From positions 3,906,001 to 3,970,000 of the forward strand of contig NZ_UHIY01000001.1 of NCBI RefSeq assembly GCF_900460525.1: 64,000 bases of DNA, read 5' to 3'. A model generated the notes under the pieces. That model saw nothing but the letters and a program-made list of their open reading frames with translations, was not told the DNA's origin and searched no databases. How positions within the stretch are numbered: position 1 is the first letter of the stretch; each line of letters starts with the position of its first letter. The position numbers and the translations under genes are program-made. Shown here piece by piece: positions 18,863-28,870 of the stretch. The DNA is from Yersinia kristensenii. GTDB lineage: Bacteria; Pseudomonadota; Gammaproteobacteria; Enterobacterales; Enterobacteriaceae.

Positions 18863-21124
18863 TTAGAAGTCCATTGAAACAGACAGTTTTAGCTCACGCG
18901 GATTACCCTGGTACATATAAGTGCCGGTATCTTCGACCGATTCCCAATAACGCTCGTTGGTCACGTTCTCAAGATTGGCACGCCAAATCAGGTTGGTCTC
19001 TTTCAGCGGCATGGTATAACGCATGCCCAGATCCAGACGTGTCCATGGTTTTAGCTTCAAGGTGTTTTCCTGATTAGCATACTGAGAGCCAGAACGAGTC
19101 ACAGTTCCGGTTGCCGTTAATCCTTCTACCGCCTTAATATCGTACTCACCACCAAACACTAACTGATAACGCGCCACACCCACGGCATAATTGCCATTGT
19201 TTTGGCTGTTTTGCGCTTCAGTCAATATTGGATCTAACCACACTGCACTCCCTAACAGGCGCGTACCAAAGACGGGTTCACCGAACACGTTCAATTCCAC
19301 ACCACGGTTACGCTGCTCACCGCTCAAGGTGTAGATATTGGTTGTGGCATCAATGGCACCAGCTGGCCGGGTGATTTCAAACAAAGCCAATGTACCGCCA
19401 TAGCGTTTGTTATCAAACTTCACACCCACTTCATTCTGTTTAGCATGAATAATACCGGTAACATTACCCGCATTAGCAGTATACCAAGGGGCAACTTTAC
19501 CCGGTGACAAAGCTTCAATGTGGTTAGCATACAGGGAAACATTTTCCCACGGCTTAACCAACACGCCATATACCGGTGTCACTTTCATCGCATCTTGCAC
19601 GTTTTTACTGTCTGGCACACCACTATCAAAGTTGCGGATAACCACTTCCTGACGGCGCAGCCCCAACATCAACTGCACTTTGTCATCTAATGCAGATAAA
19701 GTATCAGACACAGAGATGCTGCTAGCGCGAACCTGGCTGTTCAACTGAGGATCCTGACTGGCGCTACCCATGGTGGTTGGTGGGAATGGAATGACCCCTG
19801 GGTTATAAATATTGGTGTCGACTGGGTCTGACATATTCCAGGCTGATTTAGCCGTGCGATAGTTGGCGGCATAACCGATATTCATTTTATGCGTGACGGG
19901 GCCAGTTTCGAAATGACCACGAATACCGCCTAAACCAGCAATAGAGTCAGAAACATAAGGCACATACAAACGGCTGATGGTGGCATTGCCATTATTATCA
20001 ATCAGTGTAGGTGAGCCATATTGCCCAGTTTCGTCATTGTGGCTGGCACCAAGGGTACCGTATACCGTCCAATCCTGGCTTAAATCATATTCACTGCGCA
20101 ACATACCAAAGGTGGTGGCCATATCGGTATATACCCACTGCTGACCATAGTTCAAGGTCGCGGCAGGCGGCTCAGGGATCACCGTTGCACTCCCGAGAGC
20201 GACATCAGTCCGCATACCGTGAACAGTCTGTTTTTGATAGCCGACATCTAAAGAGGTACGGGCGCGTTCGCCACGGTAATCTAAACCCGTAGAGACTGCG
20301 GTAGTCCGCTCTTTCTGATCATGAATGGCGGTTTCACCTTCGCGGTGCAATGCGTTGACTCGCACACCGAATTGGTCATTGTCACCAAAGCGGCGGCCGA
20401 CATCCAGCGCCCCGCCCACTTTAGAAGCCGAAGTATAATCCAGGCTGACACGGGTCAATGGCGTCTCACCAGCACGTTTAGGTTCCAGGTTAATCATCCC
20501 ACCGACACCACTGCCGCTAGGTGAAATACCGTTCACAAATACGTTCGGGCCTTTAAACACTTCAACCCGCTCAACCATGCTGGTATCAATCACCTGACGC
20601 GGTAACACGCCGAACAAACCGCCGAATGAGATATCATCGCCATCAAGGTTAAAACCACGGATGCGGAAGTTCTGTGATGCATTGCCGTAACCGCGCACAT
20701 TTTGTACTGAAGCATCATTTCTGACCACATCGGCCAATGTACGTGCTTGTTGATCTTCAACCAGTTTAGAGGTGTAACCAATGACGTTAAAAGGCACATT
20801 GCGCGCATCTTGCTGCCCAAGGAAACCGATGCGGCCCCCATTAGCGACCTGGCCATCCAAATAAGTTGGGATTAAATCATTACCACCAGCACGGAAAGTA
20901 TCCTGTGTCCCGACGACAGTGATGGTGTCATTTTTTTTGCTCTCATCGGTTTTTGCAGCGTCGGTGATTGTGCTGGTTTTTTTGACGTTTTCAGCTGCCG
21001 TATTGGTTGCGGTAGCCGCCCATGAGGAAGCAGATAAAGTCCCTAATGCGGCACCGATCATGACGCACAAAAGACGCGGTGCAAGCCGTTTCTGATGCGC
21101 GCGAGTGGTCATGGTGTGATTCAT
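18863..21124 (-). CDS. fcuA: TonB-dependent ferrichrome-type siderophore receptor (FcuA-like)
   Basis: Outer-membrane receptor for a hydroxamate siderophore. It is 753 aa. A long signal peptide (about 36 residues, ending SSWA) is followed by a TonB box (DTITVVG, about 65-71), a plug domain (ARTLADVVRNDASVQNVRGY, FRIRGF, VERVEVFKGPN) and a 22-strand-type barrel ending in aromatic Phe (KLSVSMDF). The start region strongly resembles Y. enterocolitica FcuA, the ferrichrome receptor; the substrate is inferred from that. A Fur-box-like site lies 36-54 bp upstream. Confidence 0.85.
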   Translation of the reverse strand: MNHTMTTRAHQKRLAPRLLCVMIGAALGTLSASSWAATATNTAAENVKKTSTITDAAKTDESKKNDTITVVGTQDTFRAGGNDLIPTYLDGQVANGGRIGFLGQQDARNVPFNVIGYTSKLVEDQQARTLADVVRNDASVQNVRGYGNASQNFRIRGFNLDGDDISFGGLFGVLPRQVIDTSMVERVEVFKGPNVFVNGISPSGSGVGGMINLEPKRAGETPLTRVSLDYTSASKVGGALDVGRRFGDNDQFGVRVNALHREGETAIHDQKERTTAVSTGLDYRGERARTSLDVGYQKQTVHGMRTDVALGSATVIPEPPAATLNYGQQWVYTDMATTFGMLRSEYDLSQDWTVYGTLGASHNDETGQYGSPTLIDNNGNATISRLYVPYVSDSIAGLGGIRGHFETGPVTHKMNIGYAANYRTAKSAWNMSDPVDTNIYNPGVIPFPPTTMGSASQDPQLNSQVRASSISVSDTLSALDDKVQLMLGLRRQEVVIRNFDSGVPDSKNVQDAMKVTPVYGVLVKPWENVSLYANHIEALSPGKVAPWYTANAGNVTGIIHAKQNEVGVKFDNKRYGGTLALFEITRPAGAIDATTNIYTLSGEQRNRGVELNVFGEPVFGTRLLGSAVWLDPILTEAQNSQNNGNYAVGVARYQLVFGGEYDIKAVEGLTATGTVTRSGSQYANQENTLKLKPWTRLDLGMRYTMPLKETNLIWRANLENVTNERYWESVEDTGTYMYQGNPRELKLSVSMDF

Positions 21125-21159
21125 CGTGTTAATGCCCCTGATTTTTACAAATTAGCCAC

Positions 21160-21178
21160 TAATGAGAATGCTTATTAT
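21160..21178 (-). promoter_or_regulatory. Fur-box-like site of the siderophore receptor
   Basis: On the minus strand the stretch ATAATAAGCATTCTCATT keeps the alternating A/T-rich arms of a Fur site around a GC centre. Its position just upstream of fcuA fits iron repression. Confidence 0.6.
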
Positions 21179-21709
21179 AAGGATTCAGGATTATCCGGAT
21201 AACACCTACTGATGCAAGCATTTCTGCATATCTCGCAGATTATTTTTTGTGTCGTGAATGAATTAGAAAGGTTATGTAATCGACATGATCTCTGCCGGTA
21301 ACGTTATTGTCCGAAGCGTGAGGAAAGAAACTAAAGGGAAATTATTCTAAGAATTTATTTATATAGCGCAGAATTAATTCCGTATTCCCTACTTAAGTCA
21401 TTTATTTATACATTTCACATACTGATTTATCCCTATTATTAATAAGGTAAATTACTATCGCCTACTTTATAGCACTCTTCGCAAAAACCGCCACAAGGCC
21501 CACAAACAGTGGCCTTCCTGAAATAGGCACTACTACAATTAGGTTTTTGAATTCCTTTAACTTATTAATAATAATAAAAATCTTATTACCTAATTTCCAA
21601 TGTTAGCGATAAACTAGTGCATCAAATTTATCGCGATAACAGATTAAACCGTCTGGGTTGAATTCTGTGCAGCGACAGACTACCGAATAAAAATTCAAGG
21701 AATACAGGC
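21179..21709. other. AT-rich intergenic region
   Basis: About 530 bp between the divergent receptor and cyclase genes. It contains an imperfect inverted repeat (AAGGCCCAC / GTGGCCTT, about 21495-21516) but no gene that I can support. Confidence 0.4.
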
Positions 21710-23791
21710 ATGGCTTTGCATCCGGCATCATTTGATGATCATATTTTTCGGCTATTAATCGAAGCCGTAGATGACTACGCCATATATATCATTGATGCCC
21801 AAGGACATATCCTCACTTGGAACAATGGTGCTGAACGCAATACCGGTTATAAAACCGAAGAGATCATTGGCCAATCTTTCGAACTGTTTTACACCCCGGA
21901 AGATTTAGCCAATGAGTTGCCTGCAAAGGGCCTACGCCACACCAATCAGTTTGGTCATTATGAGAATCAGGGCTGGCGAGTTCGCAAGAATGGTAAACGC
22001 TTTTGGGGCCATATCACCCTCAGCGCATTACACGATTCAGACCATAATTTACAGGGTTTTGTGCAGGTTACGCGCGATCTGACCGACAAATGGCAACGGG
22101 AAAATGCGTTGCGTAAAAGTGAAGAGCAGTTTCGCCATCTGATCAGCGAAGTCGAAGATTACGCTATCTACATGATAGATACCAATGGGCGTATTATGAC
22201 CTGGAATAAAGGTGGAGAGCGTAATGAAGGCTATACCAGTGATGAAATCATTGGCGAACATTTTGCCCTGCTGTTCACTCCAGAGGATATTTCGGCTGGC
22301 TTGCCGGAGAAATCATTGGCGAAAGCTATTGCAGAGGGCAATTTCCAGACAGAAGGCTGGCACGTGCGCAAAAATGGCATCCGCTATTGGGCCAGCGTAG
22401 CCATTAACCCGATGCATGACGACAATGGGAAACTGCTGGGGTTTACTAAAATTGTCCGTGACTTAACCGAACGACGCCAGCGCGAAGAAGCATTGCGGAT
22501 CAGTGAAGAACGTTTTCGCCTGATGGTCGATACCGTTGAAGATTATGCCATTTTAATGCTTGACCCTTGGGGCCGGGTAACCACCTGGAACCACGGCGCA
22601 GAACGTAATATTGGCTATGCTAGCAATGAAATAATTAGCCAGCATTTCGGGTGCTTCTTTTTACCTGAGGATATCGCCGCCGGGTTACCGGAAAGATTAC
22701 TGAAAACCTCAGCCACCAACAGCCGGGTGGAGCGCGAAGGCTGGCTGGTTCGTAAGGATATGACGCGTTTTTGGGCTGTCACCATCATCACCGTGGTGCA
22801 TGACAACAGTGGCAAACTACTGGGTTATGCCAAAATAATCCGTGATATGAGTGAGCGAAAACAGCGCGAAGATGCTCTGCGCGCCAGTGAAATTGCGCGC
22901 TATGAAGAGCGCGAGCAACTGCATCGTGTGCTGTCATCCATTCAGGAGGGAATTATCTCTCTCGATACTGAGGGGCGCGTTGTATTAATGAATCCCAAAG
23001 CTGAAGAGATGACGGGCCGAAGCCAGAATGAGTCCTGCGGCTTACCGATTGAAGAAATTTTTATTTTGTGGTCCCCTTTACAGGATAAAAATCAACTAGT
23101 TGCCATTAATCAGTGCCTAACTCAAGGGCGTCATACCTTATTGCCCGAGGGCAGTCAGCTGTTGTCGAGCCAGGGGGAACGCCAGGAAATTCGCTGTTCT
23201 ATCTCACCGATTCGCGATCGTGACAATCTACTCACCGGTGCCGTCGTGGTCTTCCAGGATGTCACCCGCGCGCGCCATGAGCAAAGAGAACTGCAATATC
23301 AAGCCAATCATGACATGCTGACCGGTTTGATTAATCGGCGCAGGTTAGAAGAGCGGCTCAATCAGGCCATTACTCAATTGGGCAAAGATGAACAGCATAT
23401 TCTCTGTTATGTCGATTTAGACTATTTCAAGGATGTTAATGACAGTGCTGGCCACGAAGCTGGCGATATGGTGCTCCGAATGGTGGCTCAAACTATGCAG
23501 CAAGCCGTGCGTGACAATGACATTGTGGCGCGTTTAGGCGGGGATGAATTTGCTATCGTACTGTTAAATTGCCCCAACAAGCCCGCTACAGACGTACTCG
23601 AAAAAGTCGTCGCCGACATAGCTTCAATCCAATTCCATTGGCACGGCCAATCTTATTCATTTACTGCAAGTTTGGGGGCCGTATCATTGACTCAGCAAAC
23701 AGAAACGGCAGCACAGGCTATGCGTCAGGCCGATATCGCCTGTTACGCAGCAAAACATTCCGGCCGTAATCGCCTATCTCTTGCCCTGTAA
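21710..23791 (+). CDS. Diguanylate cyclase with tandem PAS domains
   Basis: Soluble signalling enzyme predicted to make c-di-GMP. It is 693 aa. Three near-repeat PAS/PAC units start at about residues 16, 142 and 267 (VDDYAIYIID, VEDYAIYMID, VEDYAILMLD), a fourth, more divergent PAS spans about 395-505, and the GGDEF domain is C-terminal. The active-site motif GGDEF is at 610-614 and an intact I-site RDND at 601-604, five residues before it, so product inhibition is likely. No membrane segment or signal peptide is present. The ligand of the PAS units is unknown. Confidence 0.88.
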   Translation: MALHPASFDDHIFRLLIEAVDDYAIYIIDAQGHILTWNNGAERNTGYKTEEIIGQSFELFYTPEDLANELPAKGLRHTNQFGHYENQGWRVRKNGKRFWGHITLSALHDSDHNLQGFVQVTRDLTDKWQRENALRKSEEQFRHLISEVEDYAIYMIDTNGRIMTWNKGGERNEGYTSDEIIGEHFALLFTPEDISAGLPEKSLAKAIAEGNFQTEGWHVRKNGIRYWASVAINPMHDDNGKLLGFTKIVRDLTERRQREEALRISEERFRLMVDTVEDYAILMLDPWGRVTTWNHGAERNIGYASNEIISQHFGCFFLPEDIAAGLPERLLKTSATNSRVEREGWLVRKDMTRFWAVTIITVVHDNSGKLLGYAKIIRDMSERKQREDALRASEIARYEEREQLHRVLSSIQEGIISLDTEGRVVLMNPKAEEMTGRSQNESCGLPIEEIFILWSPLQDKNQLVAINQCLTQGRHTLLPEGSQLLSSQGERQEIRCSISPIRDRDNLLTGAVVVFQDVTRARHEQRELQYQANHDMLTGLINRRRLEERLNQAITQLGKDEQHILCYVDLDYFKDVNDSAGHEAGDMVLRMVAQTMQQAVRDNDIVARLGGDEFAIVLLNCPNKPATDVLEKVVADIASIQFHWHGQSYSFTASLGAVSLTQQTETAAQAMRQADIACYAAKHSGRNRLSLAL

Positions 23792-23805
23792 CTTGCTTTC
23801 TTTCA

Positions 23806-23834
23806 CAGGTGACCTTCGCCGTCACCTGCTCTTT
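23806..23834 (+). terminator. Terminator of the PAS-GGDEF gene
   Basis: CAGGTGAC (23806-23813) pairs with GTCACCTG (23821-23828) and is followed by CTCTTTT. Confidence 0.8.
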
Positions 23835-23951
23835 TGATGATGCAAACAAGGTTATATTCGCTGTATGTCCAGCAATTAGACCCCGGTCAAAATATCGCTA
23901 TCAACAGTATGATATATAAATAGCATCATCTGGTTGATTGGAAAAATAGCT

Positions 23952-24230
23952 ATGCCGTACTTTACGGTCAGTGTCGTTTTGCACAATGCTGTGGAAGGCG
24001 ATTACGAGACCCTTAATAAGAAAATGATTGATGCGGGGTTTACTTGCCATATCGGTAGGGAGAAAGTTTATAAATTACCTGAAGGAGATTTCAATTACGG
24101 GAGTGGTATATTGAACAAGCAGGAAGTTGCTGATTTAGCGCTACAAGTTGCCGAACAGGTACGGTTTATCCCCTCTATTTTGGTGACTGAATCAGGTGGA
24201 AGAACCTGGCGAAACTTAGATCTAAAATAA
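23952..24230 (+). CDS. GhoS/DUF2622-like small protein
   Basis: 92-aa soluble protein beginning MPYFTVSVVLHNAVEGDYETL, a ferredoxin-like opening typical of the DUF2622 family (now linked to the GhoS antitoxin endoribonuclease fold). A small helix-rich second half (ILNKQEVADLALQVAEQV) follows. ATG 23952 is favoured over an in-frame TTG at 23934. No GhoT-like toxin gene is adjacent, so it is more probably a stand-alone family member than an antitoxin. Confidence 0.55.
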   Translation: MPYFTVSVVLHNAVEGDYETLNKKMIDAGFTCHIGREKVYKLPEGDFNYGSGILNKQEVADLALQVAEQVRFIPSILVTESGGRTWRNLDLK

Positions 24231-24390
24231 ACCTCTTAATTATAAATATAATACTCTATAAATTTGACTTAAGTTAATTATCAATCCCACACCAGGGAAT
24301 TATTATAGTATCTCATTAAGATAATATTTCCCCTCAGGGGAGTGACACGCTCGTCATATATTTGAACATTATTAAATAACGAGCAGTGAC

Positions 24391-25251
24391 TTATATTTCT
24401 CTCTCGTCACAGTTTAATACCGCACTATCGAGATCCTCGCGGCGGCGATGAATCGCGATAACAAAATCTGTTTCACAGACAAAGGACTGCCGTGCGGCAA
24501 GTTCTTGTCCGGTCTCAATCGATGCGCGCCAAGCAAAAGGGGTCATTTGCAATAAATTAAAGCTCTGTTTACCGGTTAACTTCATGTCATAGGCCAATTT
24601 TTCACTGCTGACCAGATCAAAACCGTCTAAATGCTCGGGCGTATCATCATGAAGTTGTACTTGAGCATAAATCAGTGCTTTTAGCTGATAGAGATGACGC
24701 GGACCAGGAGTGACCGTCACCACAACTCCACCGGGTTTCACGGTGCGAGCTAACTCCGTCGCTTTGCATGGGGCATAAATACGCAACACCGCATCCAGCG
24801 CCTGATGAGCAAAAGGCAACCGATGACTGGATGCGACACAAAAGCTGACCTGAGAATAACGTTTTGCACCGTATCTTACCGCCACTTTGGCGACATCTAA
24901 CCCAAAAATAGACATCTGCCGCTGTCGATTTAAGCGGTCTGCTACTGCGGCGGTGTAATAACCCTCGCCACACCCAATATCTAACAGCATGGTGGCATCC
25001 TGAGGGAGCGCCTTATCCAGAATTTCACAGATCCGCTGCTGCAAGGGCTGGTAATAACCCGCATCCAGAAAGGCCCGCCGAGCCTGCATCATCTCTGGGC
25101 TATCACCGGGTTGCTTCGAGCCTTTATGCTGCACCGGCATTAAATTGACGTAACCCTCTTTGGCACAATCAAACTGGTGATTATTGCTGCAACGCCACTG
25201 TTGCGGGCTTTGCTGCAAGGCCTGATGACAAAGGGGGCACTGATAAGACAT
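24391..25251 (-). CDS. rlmA: 23S rRNA (guanine(745)-N1)-methyltransferase
   Basis: Methylates G745 of 23S rRNA in helix 35 using SAM. It is 286 aa, slightly longer than E. coli (269) because of a C-terminal tail. The N-terminal zinc site is C5, C8, C21, H25 ([12 protein letters not shown], then WRCSNNHQF). The Rossmann motif I is [17 protein letters not shown], followed by the [15 protein letters not shown] region. It lies next to the FtsI paralogue, as rrmA does in Salmonella. Confidence 0.94.
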   Translation of the reverse strand: MSYQCPLCHQALQQSPQQWRCSNNHQFDCAKEGYVNLMPVQHKGSKQPGDSPEMMQARRAFLDAGYYQPLQQRICEILDKALPQDATMLLDIGCGEGYYTAAVADRLNRQRQMSIFGLDVAKVAVRYGAKRYSQVSFCVASSHRLPFAHQALDAVLRIYAPCKATELARTVKPGGVVVTVTPGPRHLYQLKALIYAQVQLHDDTPEHLDGFDLVSSEKLAYDMKLTGKQSFNLLQMTPFAWRASIETGQELAARQSFVCETDFVIAIHRRREDLDSAVLNCDEREI

Positions 25252-25368
25252 GGTTGAATCCCAGATAACTGATTAATAACCGCCAGAAATGCCGGCAGAC
25301 GCGGCATTAGTCTAAAGAAGCGCTGATAGGGTTGCAAGTCAGGGTTTACCCCCGCGAATTAACCGAGA

Positions 25369-27078
25369 CTAGCTATGCCGAATCATATTGACGGGAATCG
25401 CATCCGGTTCCACATTCATGGTTCGCAAAATTTGCCCCATAATATCGCTAAACACGGGGGCTGACACCGCGCCCCCATAGTATTTACCGCCCTGAGGGTT
25501 GTTAATCACCACCACTAAAGCAAAGCGCGGTTGGCTGGCGGGAGCTACACCGGCGGTGTAAGCCACATATTTATCAATATATTGGCCATTTGGCCCAATC
25601 TTCTTGGCCGTCCCGGTTTTAACCGCCACCCGATATCCTCGTACCGCGGCTTTCACCCCGCCACCACCGGGCAATGCCACACTTTCCATCATATGTTCAA
25701 CTTGTCGCACCAGCACTTCAGGGAATACCCGCTTCCCCAACACCGGCGGATCAACCTTAGTAATCGATAATGGCCGATAAATGCCGAAGCTCCCAATAGT
25801 GGCGTAGACTCTGGCCAGTTGCAGCGGCGTCACCATTAAACCGTAGCCGAACGAAAAAGTCGCGCGGTCTAAATCACTCCAGCGCTGCCGATGCGGCATC
25901 AGCCCGCTACTTTCCCCCGTCAGCCCTAACTGAGTTGATTGGCCCAGACCAAACTCGGTGTAGGTCTGCATCAATGCAGAAGCGGGCATCGCCAGTGCCA
26001 ACCGCGACACCCCTACATCACTGGATTTCTGCAACACGCCGGTCAGCGACAGCGCAGGATATAGCGCCACATCTTTGATTAGATGCCCACTTAATATATA
26101 GGGACGGGTATCCAGTACCGCATCAGGTTTAACTAAGTGACGTTGTAACGCCGTCATAACCACCATAGGTTTGACTGTCGAACCGGGTTCAAAAATATCG
26201 CTAATTGCCCGATTGCGAAAATTCTCTTCCGGGGTGCCGGCCCGATTATTGGGGTTAAAGGTCGGATAGTTGGCCATCGCCAAAATTTCACCCGTATTAA
26301 CATCAATAACAACGGCAGAGCCGGAATCTGCCTTATTGAACATCACGGCATTACTCAGCGCGTGGGATGTTTCTGCTTGTAGCCGCTCATCAATACTGAG
26401 CTCAACATTTTGTCCGGGGTGACTATCGGTCGAGGAAATATCCTCAACTACTCGGCCAAAGCGATCTTTCCGCACTACCCTGCTACCGGCTGTCCCACTA
26501 AGGAGTGAGTTAAAACTCTTTTCAACCCCCTCAATGCCCTGATCATCAATATTGGTGAAACCCACCAGATTCGCGGCAATATCTCCCGAAGGATAAAAAC
26601 GCCGTGATTCCTCCTTTATGGCAATACCGGGCAATTTCAGCCGTTGAATATATTCAGCGACATCTGGCTCCACTTGCCGGGCAAGATAGATAAAACGGGC
26701 GCCAGGGTTTTGATGAATACGGTGGTTGAGTTGGTCAAGTGGCATGTTGAGTTCCTGAGCCAATGCCTGCCAACGCGCTGAAACACTGACCCCCCCTTTA
26801 TCCAACACTGTGGAGGGGTCAGCCCAAATAGCCTCAACCGGCACACTGACCGCCAAAGGATGACCGTTTCTGTCGGTTATCATGCCGCGGGTATTGGGTG
26901 TAGTAACCACCCGCACTGAGCGCATGTCTTCTTCTTTTACCAGCGGATCAGGTTCAATAATTTGCAACCAAGCAACCCTGGCGAGCAAACCAAAAAATGA
27001 AAGTAAAATACCGCCGCATAGCAAGCTAAAGCGCCAACGAATAAAGTTGCTAGAGTCATTTTTTGGTTTAGAAATCAC
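25369..27078 (-). CDS. Second FtsI-like class B penicillin-binding protein (PBP3-SAL type)
   Basis: Septal-type peptidoglycan transpeptidase paralogous to FtsI. It is 569 aa from GTG 27078, the start with AGGA nine bases upstream; in-frame ATGs further up would add 20-31 unlikely residues. One N-terminal membrane segment (WRFSLLCGGILLSFFGLLA), a dimerisation domain (RGMITDRNGHPLAVSVP) and a transpeptidase domain follow. STVK has nucleophile Ser300 and KTGT starts at Lys487. The second motif is SSD (352-354), where E. coli FtsI has SSN. The neighbourhood (rlmA, cspC) is where Salmonella carries its extra PBP3, which works in acidic phagosomes. The FtsI C-terminal extension is missing. Confidence 0.88.
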   Translation of the reverse strand: MISKPKNDSSNFIRWRFSLLCGGILLSFFGLLARVAWLQIIEPDPLVKEEDMRSVRVVTTPNTRGMITDRNGHPLAVSVPVEAIWADPSTVLDKGGVSVSARWQALAQELNMPLDQLNHRIHQNPGARFIYLARQVEPDVAEYIQRLKLPGIAIKEESRRFYPSGDIAANLVGFTNIDDQGIEGVEKSFNSLLSGTAGSRVVRKDRFGRVVEDISSTDSHPGQNVELSIDERLQAETSHALSNAVMFNKADSGSAVVIDVNTGEILAMANYPTFNPNNRAGTPEENFRNRAISDIFEPGSTVKPMVVMTALQRHLVKPDAVLDTRPYILSGHLIKDVALYPALSLTGVLQKSSDVGVSRLALAMPASALMQTYTEFGLGQSTQLGLTGESSGLMPHRQRWSDLDRATFSFGYGLMVTPLQLARVYATIGSFGIYRPLSITKVDPPVLGKRVFPEVLVRQVEHMMESVALPGGGGVKAAVRGYRVAVKTGTAKKIGPNGQYIDKYVAYTAGVAPASQPRFALVVVINNPQGGKYYGGAVSAPVFSDIMGQILRTMNVEPDAIPVNMIRHS

Positions 27079-27279
27079 AGAGATCAATCCTGGATGGTCG
27101 CATGAGTTATAGCAGCCATTAAACCCTATCCATTGCATCAATAGGTGCCAAAACAATGATACAAGATGCATTATTTTGCAACAATTCGCTAACGGCGATT
27201 TAAAGGAAAAGGCGGCTGGTCAATCAGTTAAAAAACGGCTTACACTGAACAGTATCTTTTTTTTCCTTAGGTAAGTCCT

Positions 27280-27999
27280 ATGACTGATTTTTCACCACAA
27301 CTTAGCCGAATTACCACTATTTGCCATGGTTTTGGCAATAAATCGGCCCTATTACCTGATAACCTCCAGCCCTATAAAACATCACAAGCCAACAAAAAAC
27401 AGGTTCATGGCACGGCGATTGTCGATGTCACACATCCAGGGCAAGAGTGTGGCGAAGCCGATGGGCTCTTCACTACTCAATCTGGCATTTTATTAACCGT
27501 TTTGACGGCCGATTGTTTACCGGTGATTTTCAGTCAACAGCACGGAAAAGGTATTGCAGTGGTTCACGCCGGTTGGCGCGGTTTGTTAGATGGCATTATC
27601 TTAAGGATGGTTGAGCGCATTGCCCGCGATGATAATCCCGCGAATTGGGTTGCTGCCATTGGGCCAGCCGCCCGCTCTTGCTGTTATGAGGTCAATGAAG
27701 AACTGGTGGAACGGTTTGTTAGCGAATTACCACTGGCCGAAAATGTTATTTCGCCTCGATTTCGCCACCTTAACTTAGCAGCTATTGCTGAGCACCAGCT
27801 GCGCAGGGCGGGCATTCATCAAGTTGATAGGGTCGGCAGTTGTACCATCTGTACTACCGCACCACATGACGGAGATGATGCTCAACATCATTTCAAATAC
27901 ACCAGCTTCCGCCGTACCAGCCAACAGCAGGCAATTGACCCCACCCATCCCGGTATCAAAGGCCGTAATCAGTATTCGGGATTAATTATTTTGCCTTAG
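27280..27999 (+). CDS. YfiH/PgeF-family protein (second copy type)
   Basis: Laccase-domain protein of the YfiH family, proposed to edit peptidoglycan precursors or act on purine nucleosides. It is 239 aa. The three metal ligands are kept: His in KKQVHGTA, Cys in LTADCLPVIF and His in VVHAGWRGLL. The N-terminus is shorter than E. coli YfiH, and the C-terminal CTICTTAPHDGDDAQHHF loop is unusual, so this is a diverged paralogue rather than yfiH itself. It is divergent from the PBP gene with about 200 bp between starts. Confidence 0.82.
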   Translation: MTDFSPQLSRITTICHGFGNKSALLPDNLQPYKTSQANKKQVHGTAIVDVTHPGQECGEADGLFTTQSGILLTVLTADCLPVIFSQQHGKGIAVVHAGWRGLLDGIILRMVERIARDDNPANWVAAIGPAARSCCYEVNEELVERFVSELPLAENVISPRFRHLNLAAIAEHQLRRAGIHQVDRVGSCTICTTAPHDGDDAQHHFKYTSFRRTSQQQAIDPTHPGIKGRNQYSGLIILP

Positions 28000-28033
28000 C
28001 TGACAGCTTGGGTTGAGTCGGCTTCTGAAACAA

Positions 28034-28059
28034 AAAAACCCGCACAAAGGCGGGTTTTT
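28034..28059. terminator. Bidirectional terminator between the yfiH paralogue and cspC
   Basis: AAAAACCCGC / GCGGGTTTTT with loop ACAAAG gives A and T runs on both sides, suitable for both convergent genes. Confidence 0.9.
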
Positions 28060-28076
28060 AACAGCAAAAGAGCTGA

Positions 28077-28286
28077 TTAGATTGCAGTAACGTTTACTGC
28101 AGACGGACCTTTTTGACCGTCTTGGATTTCGAACTCTACGTTCTGGCCTTCAGCCAGGGTTTTGAAGCCATTACCCTGGATTGCAGAGAAGTGTACGAAC
28201 ACATCTTTGCTGCCGTCAGCTGGAGTGATGAAACCGAAACCTTTAGACTCGTTGAACCACTTAACTTGACCTTTGATCTTTGCCAT
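28077..28286 (-). CDS. cspC: Cold-shock-like protein CspC
   Basis: Single-stranded nucleic-acid-binding OB-fold protein of 69 aa, constitutively expressed in E. coli and involved in RpoS mRNA stability and stress genes. RNP1 (KGFGFITP) and RNP2 (VFVHFSAI) are both present, and the sequence differs from E. coli CspC by about one residue (PSAVNVTAI at the end). The start is MAKIKGQ, with AAGGAAA upstream. yobF lies 42 bp upstream, as in E. coli. Confidence 0.96.
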   Translation of the reverse strand: MAKIKGQVKWFNESKGFGFITPADGSKDVFVHFSAIQGNGFKTLAEGQNVEFEIQDGQKGPSAVNVTAI

Positions 28287-28328
28287 CTTGAGTATTTCCT
28301 TTGGATTGTTTAACTTGCCCGTAGGCAT

Positions 28329-28445
28329 TTACATAGACAAACTAGAGTCGTTACTGCTTGAGGCACTAAGATAAGGATCGGCAGAGAAGCGGTATTCAAC
28401 GCTAACGTCTTTACTCAGAACTTCTTTACTGAAAATGCCACACAT
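28329..28445 (-). CDS. yobF: Small protein YobF (38 aa)
   Basis: A 39-codon gene (including stop) just upstream of cspC on the same strand. It begins [20 protein letters not shown] and continues [18 protein letters not shown]. The first 22 residues are almost identical to E. coli YobF, a heat-shock-responsive small protein co-transcribed with cspC. The E. coli protein has a longer, different tail. No membrane segment. GAGG lies about 13 bases from the ATG. Confidence 0.9.
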   Translation of the reverse strand: MCGIFSKEVLSKDVSVEYRFSADPYLSASSSNDSSLSM

Positions 28446-28870
28446 ATACAGAACTGTACCTCGTTTTACCCATATGCGTTATCACATACTCTGTATTCGA
28501 TGGCAAGCCATTTTTAATGAAGGGTGAACCTGTCGCACATATTTAAAACGCTTGCTCATAAAGAGTGCGTGAATATGCTAAAATTTGTTGAAGGTCATCG
28601 TATTTTCTGCTCTATTTTCGTATACTGTCTTATCCCGCTTTCTTACTGGTTTTTAACATTTTAGCTAACTATTTTTATAATGCTTCTTACGAAAAAAACC
28701 TTGGTTTCCATCCCTATCCAGAGACCAGAAGCGGCATTAGTATAAAATTTATTATTATTAAATATATAATAATTGAATATACCCACTTTCCATTTTTCCG
28801 CTTTTCTGACCTCGTCATAGTATCATTATCCATTATGTCACGAGACTAACCCCTTACTTAGCCTCAGATT

